Positions 1 to 14,100 of a stretch of DNA of 64,000 nt are shown here, in pieces. The notes under the pieces were generated by a model. The model worked only from the letters and a program-made list of their open reading frames with translations. It searched no databases and was not told the origin of the DNA. Every line of letters starts with the position of its first letter. The stretch's first letter is position 1. Source of the stretch: Archivesica marissinica (Eukaryota > Mollusca > Bivalvia > Venerida > Vesicomyidae); NCBI GenBank assembly GCA_014843695.1, contig CM026387.1, positions 65,809,416 to 65,873,415 of the forward strand, in the 5' to 3' direction. The translations under genes were made by a program, and so were the position numbers.

Positions 1-154
1 TTTATTACGCACATGTCTCAAATTCAAAATGTATTTTACGCACGACAATGGATTTGAATACGTTTTTTGGGGGGGGGGAAAATGCGTAATTATGCGTATG
101 CGCACCTTATCTAGAGCTCTGGTCAGATTTAATTATCAACGTGTGTACAGGACT

Positions 155-384
155 GAGCAGAAGGTATGTAGTTCTCTCATGTAACCTAGAGGTTGGGAGT
201 TTGTGCCTCACCAAGACCATGATGATGGTACCCTTAGGCAAGACACTTCAATTTACATTGTCACTTCTCTCCACATTACTATGGTTTCCATGACGAATGA
301 GGTCTCAAGAGCGATTATCTAATATTATCTAATATTGTAAAAACTTATTTTGCAATTTATCTAAAATAAATTGTATATAAACTA
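155..384 (+). mobile_element. SINE family A, degenerate copy
   Basis: It contains the family-A signposts 'cccttaggcaag', 'atgacgaatgaggtctcaag' and the tail 'aaaataaattgtatataaac'. The tRNA-like head is not clear. It is older and more diverged than the copies at 22.5 or 23.3 kb. Confidence 0.55.
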
Positions 385-980
385 TCCCTAGCAATGAATA
401 TCGATTTTGTTAATCGAACATTCGGTCGAGAAGATATTCGAATATTTGATATAATATCAAAAACTCAAAATCACTCGGCCTCTTATAAAATTTTAAAATT
501 GCCAAATTAACGTAATTTCTATTTTACTCCTAAACATCATCTTCTTCTTATAAGGCCATGCAAATATGATGACGACTCATTCAGTTATTGTTATCGGCCA
601 CTGCATATTCATGGGCGTTTTCACAAATGAAGCCGATATCACTGCTTTCCGTTGAAGGGTGTTTGTTTTTCAAATGAGTACCGGTATTCAGATTGATGTT
701 TTATCCGAATATGTTAAATCCAATTTGCATAGATTACACCTAGCAGTTTTCTTATTCTCAGAGCGATTGAAGTCTTTCCAAACGTGTGACTGAGCCGGCG
801 GCATTTTTGAGGACAATATGAATATACTATAAATCGTACTTAGTACTTTTTAGTAATATTGAGCAGTTAATTAAGCTTTAAGATACATGTTGTTGCAAAG
901 TGTCTGTAATATTTCAAAGGAAGTTTCTCGTCTAATCAGTTTTGACATCATAATTAAACACACCTACCTACCTTTGTAGT
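385..980. other. AT-rich non-coding flank, nothing recognised
   Basis: I find no coding exon, RNA gene or clear repeat. Short palindromic AT-rich stretches with 'gatattcgaatatttg' at about 440 recur at about 1660, which may be remnants of a foldback element. Confidence 0.4.
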
Positions 981-1190
981 GTGGCGTCCGTGGTCCAGTG
1001 GTAGAGCGTCGGATTTGGAATCGAACGGTCTCGGGTTCGATACTCGGTCAGGCCAAGTATGTAGTGTCATTGAGCAAGGCACCTCACACACATTGCTTAG
1101 TACTGGTTAATCGCTTAGGTCGGCTAAGCCTGCCCAGGAAAACATGTCTAAGTCCCTGCAAGGGGTTTGACATTAAAGGAACATACATAC
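981..1190 (+). mobile_element. tRNA-headed SINE with CATA tail
   Basis: The head 'gtggtccagtggtagagcg' is a box-A-like element and 'gggttcgatactc' is a box-B-like element at the usual spacing. A body shared with SINE family B ('tactggttaatcgctt', 'cctgcccaggaaaa') and a short 'catacatac' tail follow. It is not a functional tRNA: no cloverleaf acceptor stem closes. Confidence 0.6.
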
Positions 1191-1324
1191 ATACCTTAGC
1201 ACCTATTGTAATTATCCGATTACATGGCAGAGTGTCAATTAACACCTGCCATGGATGCGACCACAACATGGTTTATTCACACATCCTGGGGCGATTTCTT
1301 TTGTATTGGAAGGTTTTATGTATA

Positions 1325-1435
1325 GGATATAAGCCTAAAATGATCCAATATGTAAAATATTGGTCTGTGTGAGGCGTGTAGCGCCGAAGACAGTACCAAC
1401 ATTTTAGATATTGGAACCGTTTGAGGCTTATATCT
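1325..1435. repeat. Foldback element, about 40-bp inverted arms
   Basis: The left arm 1325-1364 ('ggatataagcctaaaatgat...') and right arm 1395-1435 ('...cgtttgaggcttatatct') are imperfect reverse complements around a 30-base spacer. It may be a small MITE remnant. Flanking 1191-1324 and 1436-1721 are AT-rich with no gene. Confidence 0.55.
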
Positions 1436-1721
1436 TACTTAAAACAGACACTTTTATAACAAGATCCTACTAATTAAAATTGTTAATTTCGTACATTTAC
1501 GCATAGTGTTCAATATAATACTCTGGCCTTCTGACAGCAGTCCAATATTAATAATAATGGACTGCAAGTACGTATGACGTGACAATTTTATTTTTTGCAA
1601 ATATAATTTTTTTTCCGAATACTGAAATAGTATTCGGATATTCAAACGTCCAAGCGAATATTCGAATATTTGTTGCCATTCCTAATATAAACTATATGTT
1701 GTGTTCCTTGTTTAATTACAG

Positions 1722-2104
1722 GTCGTAAATGCATCCTCTCGGTACTTGTTGACTGACAATGGTGGATACTCGACTAGCAACAGGATTTATCAAGTAGAAC
1801 GACTCAATTTGACAGGAAACTATTACGCCAGTACAATGAACCCAGAACTAACATTCCATACTCACAGTGGTATTACCGTCACCACGGACGCGCAGCCCTA
1901 CTCCAGGCACCAAGTCAATGCTAACTACAGCCCCACTTACCCTCTCAGCTACCTATTCCATGATACACAAGCAAATGTGGACACATTCTACATGGCAGCA
2001 GGAGCAGCAGCCACCTTGACCTTCGATCTACCGTACAAAACATATGTGGAATATCTTCGTATTTTCCCGTACTGCCAGACTAGCCACTATGAATACTACA
2101 GCGG
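1722..2104 (+). CDS. Exon 1 (in window): N-terminal half of a discoidin-like domain
   Basis: It follows a good acceptor (tttaattacag) and ends at a donor (gcgg|gtaatt) in phase 2. The 127 complete codons start VVNASSRYLL and include 'NLTGNYY', a His/Thr-rich stretch, 'LSYLFHDTQANVDTFYM' and 'ATLTFDLPYKTYVEYLRIFP'. The order hydrophobic 'LFHD', then 'TFYM', then a 'TLTFDLP...LRIFP' strand resembles the F5/8C (discoidin, galactose-binding fold) layout of 'LfDG..W....I.iDLg....v..vRi'; that assignment is inference. Three sequons are present (NAS, NLT, NYS). The acceptor at its start shows that the gene has earlier exons outside the window. Confidence 0.8.
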
Positions 2105-5100
2105 GTAATTAGAACATTGAGCATATTCGATACAAATTTAGTTTACCTCGATTGCGAAGCAAGTTATTACAACATTAGATTAATCGCTCTCGAGACCTCA
2201 TTCGTGACAGAATCCATCACAGTGAGGGAGAGAGGGGAGGAAGTGTGGATTTAAGTATCTTGCCTATGGACATCACCATATCGTTCTCATAGTGCTTAAA
2301 CTCATTTGGCGCGTATGTAACTGTGTATGTTGTCATTCGTATGGGAGGAAACCTGAGTACCCAGAGAAAACGCATCGATCCGATCTGGCATATCATCTCA
2401 CATACTTCCTTGTCGTGTGTATGAGGGACATGCATGTATGAGGTACAAGTGTGTATGAAGGGTTGGTGTGTATTAGGGTCAGACATCTATGAGGGGGGCA
2501 TGTGTGTATGATAGGCAGGCATGTATGAGGGACAGGCATATATGAGGGGCAGACATGTATGAGGGGCATGTGTGGAGTTGGTGTGTATTAGGTTCAGACA
2601 TCTATGAGGGGGGCAGGTGTGTATGATAGGCAGGCATATATGAGGAGCAGGCATGTATGAGGGGCATGTGTGTATGAGGTGCAGGCATGTATGAGGTGTA
2701 TGAGGGGACAGGCATGTGTGTATGATAGGCAGGCATGTATGAGGGGCATGTGTGTATGATAGGCAGGTCTGTATGAGGGGCAGGCCTGTATGAGGGGCAT
2801 GTGTGTATGATAGGCAGGCCTGTATGAGGGGCAGGCATGTATGAGGGGCATGTGTGTATGATAGGCAGACATGTATGAGGGGCATGTGTGTATGAGGGGC
2901 AGGCATGTATGAGGGACAGGCATGTATGAGGGGCAGGCATGTATGAGGGGCATGTATGTATGGGGGACATGCATGTATGGGGGGCATGTGTGTATGATGG
3001 GCAGGCATGTATGATAGGCAGGCATGTATGAGGGGACAGGCATGTGTGTATGGGGGCAGCATGTATGAGGGGCATGTGTGTATGGGGCAGGCATGTATGA
3101 GGGGATGTGTGTATGGGGGCAGGCATGTATGAGGGGAAGGCATGTGTGTATGATAGCAGGCATGTATGAGGGGACAGGCATGTATGAGGTGTATGAGGGG
3201 ACAGGCATGTATGAGGTGTATGAGGGGACAGGCATGTATGAGGTGTATGAGGGACAGGCATGTGTGTATGAGGTGCAGGCATGTATGAGGTGTATGAGGG
3301 GACAGGCATGTGTGTATGATAGGCAGGCATGTATGAGGGGCATGTGTGTATGATAGGCAGGTCTGTATGAGGGGCAGGCCTGTATGAGGGGCATGTGTGT
3401 ATGATAGGCAGGCCTGTATGAGGGGCAGGCATGTATGAGGGGCATGTGTGTATGATAGGCAGACATGTATGAGGGGCATGTGTGTATGAGGGGCAGGCAT
3501 GTATGAGGGACAGGCATGTATGAGGGGCAGGCATGTATGAGGGGCAGGCATGTATGAGGGACATGCATGTATGAGGGGCATGTGTGTATGATAGGCAGGC
3601 ATGTATGATAGGCAGGCCTGTATGAGGGGACAGATGTCTTTACTATAAACCAAGTTCTATTGCAACACCTACAGCTTACCTTTAATTCAAATATTTTACA
3701 GATGGAGGGGCATGGTTGAGGACACTTGCCCCTAACGGCTTTAGGTGCCAATTATCATAGCTTCCTCACATGGAAGGTTGGTGGTTCTAACTGGGTGCAT
3801 AGCCATTCCTGAAAGACTGGCTACAGGGCACCTGAGGTCTCCCGCGTAATAGTTGTAGGGTTCGATTCTGTGTATTGCATTCAGACAGATGTAGCCGCTC
3901 GCACAATTATTTTACATGAGTTGGTTAATTTTTACAGATCCAATCACCACTTTGGAAGCCTGGTCACCTCATATGCTGTTGAGAGTTCCCTAGATGGACA
4001 AATGGCAACAAATAATACAGACGGATTTGTATCCACAAACTACTGCCAGACCCAAAAGGAAGCCGACCAGTATGGTACCGTGGAAATCAAGGATAACGTT
4101 GACCAGGTACACATACTGTCGTCTATAATCAGTGAAGTATCTGTGTGTGTGTCCATCTCATCGAGTCCTGTCTAAAACTTGTGCATGTGGCTTAGAATTA
4201 TCTTAACACCATATTAAAACGCATTTAGGTATTTGTCCACTATCAAATTTTGACTTCTTCAAGTCTCTGTCCAATATTATATAAGAACGTATTTAGGTAT
4301 AGTTAGAGTAGCATAGTTACCTTTTGCCTTACGCCTATATACATGTGTAGTGATTAATTACCTTATATTTTGATGACTCTTCATTTAATTATTTAAACAT
4401 GTATGATTATATAATAGGACAACAGTCTTTTCAGTGTGTGTACGGTATGTCCTTTGTTGGGGACATATGATATACATGTCTGCACTTGATAAAATGGATG
4501 GAGGAATTCCATTGTTTGGATCACGCAAACATCAAATGGGATTTCACCAGGCATGTGGTGATAGAGTGCTTACTAAGCAGCGTATACACAATGAATTGAC
4601 TGGTGCAAGCCGGAATTAATGCGTGGTTTGCAGAGATATTGCACTATCTCTGGCAGTAGACACGGACGGGGTCACAGGGTCATGGAAACGCATGATCGTG
4701 TGATCAAGTCTATTTGATATTCCATGCCAAATTGTCAACAGTTGTCTATAAAACCATCTCGGACAGCTTAGAGAGCTGAGAGAGAGCCTGGTTGGTTACT
4801 ATTGAGACTAGCGTCTCTGTGTTGGTTATAATGTCGGCTCTTAGATGTAATTAAATATTATTAAGACTTTGTTGTTGCTGTGATTACGTCCGGAGAGCCT
4901 CGCCGAGTCCACATCGTAACATTACTACTACCAGATTGCTTTGGTGTAAAACCTACATCAGCTTAGAACTTGTTTAGGTATATAGCCACTATCAGATTAG
5001 AACTTGTTAGGTATATAGCCACTATCAGATTAGAACTTGTTTAGGTATATAGCCACTATCAGATTAGAACTTGTTTAGGTATATAGCCACTATCAGATTA

Positions 5101-8100
5101 GAACTTGTTAGGTATATAGCCACTATCAGCTTAGAACTTGTTAGGTATATGGCCACTATCAGCTTAGAACATGTTAGGTATATAGCCACTATCAGATTAG
5201 AACTGGTTAGGTATATAGCCACTATCAGATTAGAACTTGTTAGGTATATGGCCACTATCAGATTAGAACTTGTTAGGTATATGGCCACTATCAGATTAGA
5301 ACTTGTTAGGTATATGGCCACTATCAGATTAGAACTTGTTAGGTATATGGCCACTATCAGATTATAACTTGTTTAGGTATATGGCCACTATCAGATTAGA
5401 ACTTGTTTAGGTATATGGCCACTATCAGATTAGAACTTGTTTAGGTATATGGCCACTATCAGATTATAACTTGTTTAGGTATATGGCCACTATCAGATTA
5501 GAACTTGTTTAGGTGTATAGCCACTATCAGATTAGAACTTGTTAGGTATATAGCCACTATCAGATTAGAACTTGTTAGGTATATAGCCACTATCAGATTA
5601 GAACTTGTTAGGTATATGGCCACTATCAGATTAGAACTTGTTTAGGTATATGGCCACTATCAGATTAGAACTTGTTAGGTATATAGCCACTATCAGATTA
5701 GAACTTGTTTAGGTATATAGCCACTATCAGATTAGAACTTGTTAGGTATATAGCCACTATCAGCTTAGAACTTGTTAGGTATATGGCCACTATCAGCTTA
5801 GAACGTGTTAGGTATATAGCCACTATCAGATTAGAACTGGTTAGGTATATAGCCACTATCAGATTAGAACTTGTTAGGTATATGGCCACTATCAGCTTAG
5901 AACTTGTTTAGGTATATAGCCACTATCAGATTAGAACTTGTTAGGTATATGGCCACTATCAGATTAGAACTGGTTAGGTATATGGCCACTATCAGATTAG
6001 AACTTGTTAGGTATATGGCCACTATCAGATTATAACTTGTTTAGGTATATGGCCACTATCAGATTAGAACTTGTTTAGGTATATGGCCACTATCAGATTA
6101 GAACTTGTTTAGGTATATGGCCACTATCAGATTATAACTTGTTTAGGTATATGGCCACTATCAGATTAGAACTTGTTTAGGTGTATAGCCACTATCAGAT
6201 TAGAACTTGTTAGGTATATAGCCACTATCAGATTAGAACTTGTTAGGTATATGGCCACTATCAGATTAGAACTTGTTTAGGTATATGGCCACTATCAGAT
6301 TAGAACTTGTTTAGGTATATGGCCACTATCAGATTAGAACTTGTTAGGTATATGGCCACTATCAGATTAGAACTTGTTTAGGTATATGACCACTATCAGA
6401 TTAGAACTTGTTTAGGTATATGACCACTATCAGATTAGAACTTGTTTAGGTATATGGCCACTATCAGATTAGAACTTGTTTAGGTATATAGCCACTATCA
6501 GCTTAGAACTTGTTTAGGTATACAGCCACTATCAGATTAGAACTTGTTTAGGTATATGGCCACTATCAGATTAGAACTTGTTTAAGTATATGGCCACTAT
6601 CAGATTAGAACTTGTTTAGGTATATGGCCACTATCAGATTAGAACTTGTTTAGGTATATAGCCACTATCAGATTAGAACTGGTTAGGTATATGGCCACTA
6701 TCAGATTAGAACTTGTTAGGTATATGGCCACTATCAGATTAGAACAATTAAGTGTAATTTTCTGAACAAAAAATATTCTTAAAAAGTGTCACATCAACTT
6801 GGGACAATATTGAAATGAGAATCCAGCAATTAATTTATAATGATGTCATGCACATCAGTTAATACACATCAATTAATATGCATATATTAATATACAACAA
6901 TTAATATGCCATCAATAAATAAATACACAAATTAATACACATCAATTAATGTGCAGTGATTAATGCACATCAATTAATACACATGAAATAATTAATACAC
7001 ATCAAATAGTTAATACACATCAATTAAAATGCATATATTAATATACAACAATTAATACACCATCAATTAATAAATACACAAATTAATACACATCAATTAA
7101 TGTGCATCTATAAATGTGCTGTGATTAATGCACATCAATTAATACACATGAAATAATTAATACACATGAAATAATTAATACACATGAAATAATTAATACA
7201 CATCAATTAATATGCATATATTAATATACATCAATTAATACACATCAAATGATTAATACACATAAATTCTTATTCATTCTTTTCAGATAATCATTTTCCT
7301 GAAGGCTACAGGGAGCTATGTAGCCATGAGCGAGATTGAGATATATGTACGTGAAGATCCCGCCTCACTCACCCAAACTCCGTACTGCAATGACAATGGC
7401 GCAAGCTACATTTTGCCAGAGGAAGACAGCAGTGATTTTGCATTTGACAAGGTACATAATGTAACCTTACCTTGCTCAGAATTTTATGAGATAGTGTATA
7501 ATTAGTTTATACACATTTATTTTAGCTCGATTGCGAAACATGTTCCAATACAACTTATATTAATCATGCTCGAGGAATCTTAAGCAAGTCCATCACCTTA
7601 TTATTAAATATTAATTGAAAAAAACTGATGTTAATTAGTAGCTCGTAATAATCATGATGTATTGAATCACTTCCGTTCAGACCGTGTCTCTTTATAAATT
7701 GTTTTTTCAGTTTATAATTAATGAGGTAAAATACATATATTTATGCAGATCACACTTTGATTACATTAGAATTGTCCGCCTCCGTGGTCGAGTGGTTATG
7801 GTCGCTGACTTGTATACCACTGTAACCTATCATCACTGATGGTCACGGGTTCGAGTCCCGCTCAGGCCGTGTCTCATTTATATGAAAAAGTTAGCAGTTT
7901 CTTACGGAGGTTGGTGCACCTAAGTACTGGTTAACTGCTGGAACCTGCCCAGGAAAGGTGTTGTTAGGTAAACTGCCGCCGGTGATATAGCCCGAAATGG
8001 TGCTGATGCAGACGTAAAACCCGAAATATAACATAATATACATTAGAATTACCTCTAGAATGGTCTACAAGGTAGAATTACCTCTGTAATGGCCTTACAA

Positions 8101-11100
8101 GGTAGAATTACCTCTGTAATGGCCTACAAGGTAGAATTACCTCTGTAATGGCCTACAAGGTAGAATTACCTCTGTAATGGCCTACAAGGTAGAATTACCT
8201 CTAGAATGGTCTACAAGGTAGAATTACATCTGTAATGGCCTACAAGGTAGAATTACCTCTGTAATGGCATACAAGGTAGAATTACCTCTAGAATGGTTTA
8301 CAAGGTAGAATTACCTCTGTAATGGCTTACAAGGTAGAATTACCTCTAGAATGGCCTACAAGGTAGAATTACCTCTAGAATGGTCTACAAGGTAGAATTA
8401 CCTCTAGAATGGTCTACAAGGTAGAATTACATCTGTAATGGCCTACAAGGTAGAATTACCTCTGTAATGACATACAAGGTAGAATTACCTCTAGAATGGT
8501 CTACAAGGTAGAATTACCTCTGGAATGGTCTACAAGGTAGAATTACCTCTGGAATGGTCTACAAGGTAGAATTACCTCTGTAATGGTCTACAAGGTAGAA
8601 TTACCTCTGGAATGGTCTACAAGATAGAATTACCTCTGGAATGGTCTACAAGGTAGAATTACCTCTGTAATGGCATACAAGGTAGAATTACCTCTGGAAT
8701 GGTCTACACGGTAGAATTACCTCTAGTATGGTCTACAAGGTAGAATTACCTCTGGAATGGCCTCTAGGGTAGATTTACCTCTGGAATGGTCTACAAGGTA
8801 GAATTACCTCTGGAATGGTCTACAAGGTAGAATTACCTCTGTAATGGTCTACAAGGTAGAATTACCTCGAGAATGGTCTACAAGGTAGAATTACCTCTGG
8901 AATGGCCTCTAGGGTAGATTTACCTCTGGAATGACCTCCAAGCATAGAATTAGGTGTGCACTGGTCTCTGAGATTGAATTACCTCTGGAATGGCAAAGCA
9001 CCTGCATATACACTTTGATCTTTTTCAGATGGACATTTTGGGTGGGGCCTCTCTCAATATGGATGGCGAAAACATGACCCTGACAGCCCATGCTATAGAG
9101 GGTGATGACACAGGTAGATTAACAGTCCGGAAAACCCAGAAATACGAAGATACCCAGAACCGTGTTCTACAAACAATTAGTATCCTGTCACAGAGGGAAT
9201 CAGACTTGAATTTACCACCAGAACTTGACTGCCGTGGCATTGATATGTACATAACAGGTACAGATTGCAATTTCTGCCTACCAGTAATGAGAGACATTTG
9301 TCAGTTACTCCCCCTGAATATTATTTAATGAGGATAGGTCCTCTTAATTGGTTTCCTCTGTTTTTAACTTTGTTTCCTTTACACCACATGCTATCATTTT
9401 CATCCGTATTCTCATCTTATAATTATTAAATTATTAAATCTCGACAGATATCTTACAGTATATCCTACAGTATGTCTTACAGTTTGTCCAACAGTATGTC
9501 CTACAGTATGTCCTACAGTATATCCTACAGTATGTCTTACAGTTTGTCCTACAGTATATCCTACAGTATGTCTTACAGTTTGTCCTACAGTATGTCCTAC
9601 AGTATATCCTACAGTATGTCTTACAGTTTGTCCTACAGTATGTCCTACAGTATCTCCTACAGTATACCCTACAGTATGTCTTACAGTTTGTCCTACAGTA
9701 TGTCCTACAGTTTGTCCTACAGTATGTCTTACAGTATGTCCCTACAGTATGTCTTACAGTATGTCTTACAGTATGTCTTACAGTTTGTCCTACAGTATGT
9801 CCTACAGTATATCTTACAGTATGTCCTACAGTTTGTCCTACAGTATATCCTACAGTATGTCTTACAGTATATCTTACAGTATGTCCTACAGTTTGTCCTA
9901 CAGTATGTCCTACATTATATCCTACAGTATATCCTACAGTATGTCCTACAGTATATCCTACAGTATGTCCTTCAGTATGTCCTTCAGTATGTCCTACAGT
10001 ATATCCTTCAGTATGTCCTACAGTATGTCCTACAGTATGTCCTACAGTGTATCCTACAGCATGTCCTACAATATTTCCTACAGTATGTCCTTCAGTATGT
10101 CCTACAGTATATCCTACAGTGTGTCCTTCAGTATATCCTACAGTATGTCCTACAGTATATCCAATGTATACTTTGCTGTAATAATTAGTTATCAATTAAT
10201 TAAACATAATTTTGATAAAGTCACATGTATCATACCGCAACATCTGATTGCGGAACAACAGTGAAACCCAAAGGATTCCAACTAAAAGACCCAGTAAACG
10301 TTTCCGGATAAATCAGATTTTATCTGCCACGGGTGGTAATAGAAAAAAACCAGTCGCTCATACCAGTACTGTTGTAGAGTTACTATTATTAACAATCAAG
10401 AAATTATAAATTTTATTCCGAGATACTATTTCGATAACTTAGATTCATGTGGGTTCGAGGCCCGCTCAGACCGTGTCTCATTTATATGAAAAAGTTGGCA
10501 GTTTCTTACGGAGGTTGGTGCACCCAAGTACTGGTTAACCGTTGGAGCCTGCCCAGGAAAGGTGTTGTTAGGTAAACTGCCCGCCGGCGATATAGCCCAA
10601 AATGGTGCTGATGCAGGCGTAAAACCCGAAATATAACATAATATAAAATTAGATTCATGTGGAGAAATTCAGATTCATTGTTATATATTAACCTGACTGT
10701 CTCTAATTATATGTGGAGAACACCACCATGAATGTTAGATCTCTCTAATTATTTGTGGAGAACACCACCATGAATGTTAGATATCTCTAATTATATGTGG
10801 AGAACACGACCAGAATGTTAGATATCTCTAATCACATGTGGAGAACACCATCATGCATGTTAGATCTCTCTAATTATATGTGGAGAACACGACCATGAAT
10901 GTTAGATATCTCTAGGTATATGTGGAGAACACGACCATGAATGTTAGATCTCTCTAATTATATGTGGAGAACACGACCATGAATGTTAGATATCTCTAAT
11001 TATATGTGGAGAACACAACCATGAATGTTAGATCTCTCTAGGTATATGTGGAGAACACGACCATGAATGTTAGCTCTAATTACATGTGGAGAACGCCACC

Positions 11101-14100
11101 ATGAATGCTAGATATCTCTAATTATATGTGGAGAACACCACCATGAATGTTAGATATATCTAATTACATGTTGAGAACACGACCATGAATGTTAGATCTC
11201 TCTAATTATATGTGGAGAACACGACCATGAATGTTAGAACTCTCTAATTATATGTGGAGAACACGACCATGAATGTTAGATCTCTCTAATTATGTGTGGA
11301 GACCATGAATGTTAGATCTCTCTAATTATATGTGGAGAACACGACCATGAATGTTAGATATCTCTAATTACATGTGGGGAACACCACCGTGAATGTTAGA
11401 TCTCTCTAATTATATGTGGAGAACACAACCATGACTGTTAGATATCTCTAATTAGATGTTATTTCCATAGTATGTAAACAATATCATTGCATCGTTAATT
11501 ACAGGTTATTTTCGTAATATATAAATATTACCGCGAATGCTAGATGTATATAATTACAGTTCATGTCTGTAGTATGGAAACAATACTATAAATGCTAGAT
11601 ATCTCTAATTACAAGTTATGTCCCTAGTATGTGTAAAATACTGGGATTGCTAGATATCTCTAATTATATGTTATGTCCATAGTATGTAAACTATACCATA
11701 ATTTCTAGATATCTCTAATTACAGGTTATTTCTGTAGTATGGAGAACATCATAGTGAATGCTAGATATCTCTAATTACAGGTTATTTCCGTAGTATGTAA
11801 ACATTACTGTAAATGCTAGATATCTCTAATTACGGGTTATTTCCGTAGTATGGAGAACATCGCAGTGAATGCTAGATATCTCTAATTACAGATTATTTCC
11901 GTAGTATGGAGAACATCGCAGTGAATGCTAGATATCTCTAATTACAGGTTATTTCCATAGTATGGAGAACATCGCAGTGAATGCTAGATATCTCTAATTA
12001 CAGGTTATTTCCGTAGTATGGAGAACATCGCAGTGAATGCTAGATATCTCTAATTACAGGTTATTTCCATAGTATGGAGAACATCGCAGTGAATGCTAGA
12101 TATCTCTAATTACAGGTTATTTCCATAGTATGGAGAACATCGCAGTGAATGCTAGATATCTCTAATTACAGGTTATTTCCGTAGTATGGAGAACATCGCA
12201 GTGAATGCTAGATATCTCTAATTACAGGTTATTTCCATAGTATGGAGAACATCGCAGTGAATGCTAGATATCTCTAATTACAGGTTATTTCCATAGTATG
12301 GAGAACATCGCAGTGAATGCTAGATATCTCTAATTACAGGTTATTTCCGTAGTATGGAGAACATCGCAGTGAATGCTAGATATCTCTAATTACAGGTTAT
12401 TTCCATAGTATGGAGAACATCGCAGTGAATGCTAGATATCTCTAATTACAGGTTATTTCCATAGTATGGAGAACATCGCAGTGAATGCTAGATATCTCTA
12501 ATTACAGGTTATTTCCGTAGTATGGAGAACATCACAGTGAATGCTAGATATCTCTAATTACAGGTTATTTCCGTAGTATGGAGAACATCACAGTGAATGC
12601 TAGATATCTCTAATTACAGGTTATTTCCGTAGTATGGAGAACATCACAGTGAATGCTAGATATCTCTAATTACAGGTTATTTTCGTAGTATGGAGAACAT
12701 CGCAGTGAATGCTAGATATCTCTAATTACAGGTTATTTCCGTAGTATGGAGAACATCACAGTGAATGCTAGATATCTCTAATTACAGGTTATTTCCGTAG
12801 TATGGAGAACATCACAGTGAATGCTAGATATCTCTAATTACAGGTTATTTCCGTAGTATGGAGAACATCACAGTGAATGCTAAATGTAACTTGACCATTG
12901 ATCATCATAAGGTGACAGAGAACTTAATCGATAATCTTGATATAAAAACGTTTGGTTCTGTTACCGTGTTCACCGAGGATGAAGCACTGACGACTCTGAC
13001 GGGAACTACACTCACTGTCCGTAGTGGGTCATCGGTGAGCTACACTCTCTTAACCCATTCAACACCAAGTAACTCACATGGACTGGTCCATGATATTCAT
13101 AAACCAATAAATGAATCAGAAAATCACATTTGGACAAGTTCATTTATCAAAATGGGTAATTATGTCTAAAAATAGTCATATCACTGGCAAAAAGTGCAGA
13201 TCCTGATGAGACGGCTCGTCACGAGCCGGCTCATCTGGATCTACACTTTTTGTAAGCCTATTTAGAGGTCTGTGGTGTCGAAAGGGTTAATGCACAGATA
13301 AATATCTTCCATTATTTGTTCGAGAAATATATATCGTTTCATGTGACCCTTGTGAGGAAGGACATGCAGCCAGTCCGGGACTCGAACCCTATCACCTACA
13401 GGGTGAATGCTCTACCAAATGAGCTAACCGGCCTGCCTACATATTACCGTCATGCAAGTGTAGTGTTCATTGGAACATGAATAACATTGTGTGTGTTTAA
13501 AGTATACATGGCTCATTGTCCTACACACCCAATATGCATTGTCCTACACACCCAATATGCATTGTCCTACACACTCAATATGCATTGTCATACACACCCA
13601 ATATGCATTGTCCTACACACCCAATATGCATTGTCCTACACACCCAATATGCATTGTCCTACACACTCAATATGCATTGTCCTACACACCCAATATGCAT
13701 TGTCCTACACACTCAATATGCATTGTCCTACACACCCAATATGCATTGTCCTACACACCCAATATGCCTTGTCCTACACACCCAATATGCATTGTCCTAC
13801 ACACCCAATATGCATTGTCCTACACACTCAATATGCATTGTCCTACACACCCAATATGCATTGTCCTACACACTCAATATGCATTGTCCTACACACCCAA
13901 TATGCATTGTCCTACACACTCAATATGCATTGTCCTACACACCCAATATGCATTGTCCTACACACCCAATATGCCTTGTCCTACACACCCAATATGCATT
14001 GTCCTACACACTCAATATGCATTGTCCTACTCACCCAATATGCATTGTCATACACACCCAATATGCATTGTCCTACACACCCAGTATGCATTGTCCTACA

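Noticed and set aside
998..1372. 124-codon frame
   Set aside because: Runs through a tRNA-headed SINE; non-coding.
4434..4619. 61-codon frame
   Set aside because: Lies in the probable LTR; no family resemblance.
12874..13034. Alternative acceptor for exon 5 after 'aacatcacag' (in frame, 30 bases later)
   Set aside because: Poor pyrimidine tract, and the ten residues it would remove align without a gap to exon 10, so 12844 is the better start.
13372..13440. Functional tRNA on the minus strand
   Set aside because: No proper variable region, U33 absent, T stem poorly paired; better explained as a tRNA-derived SINE head.
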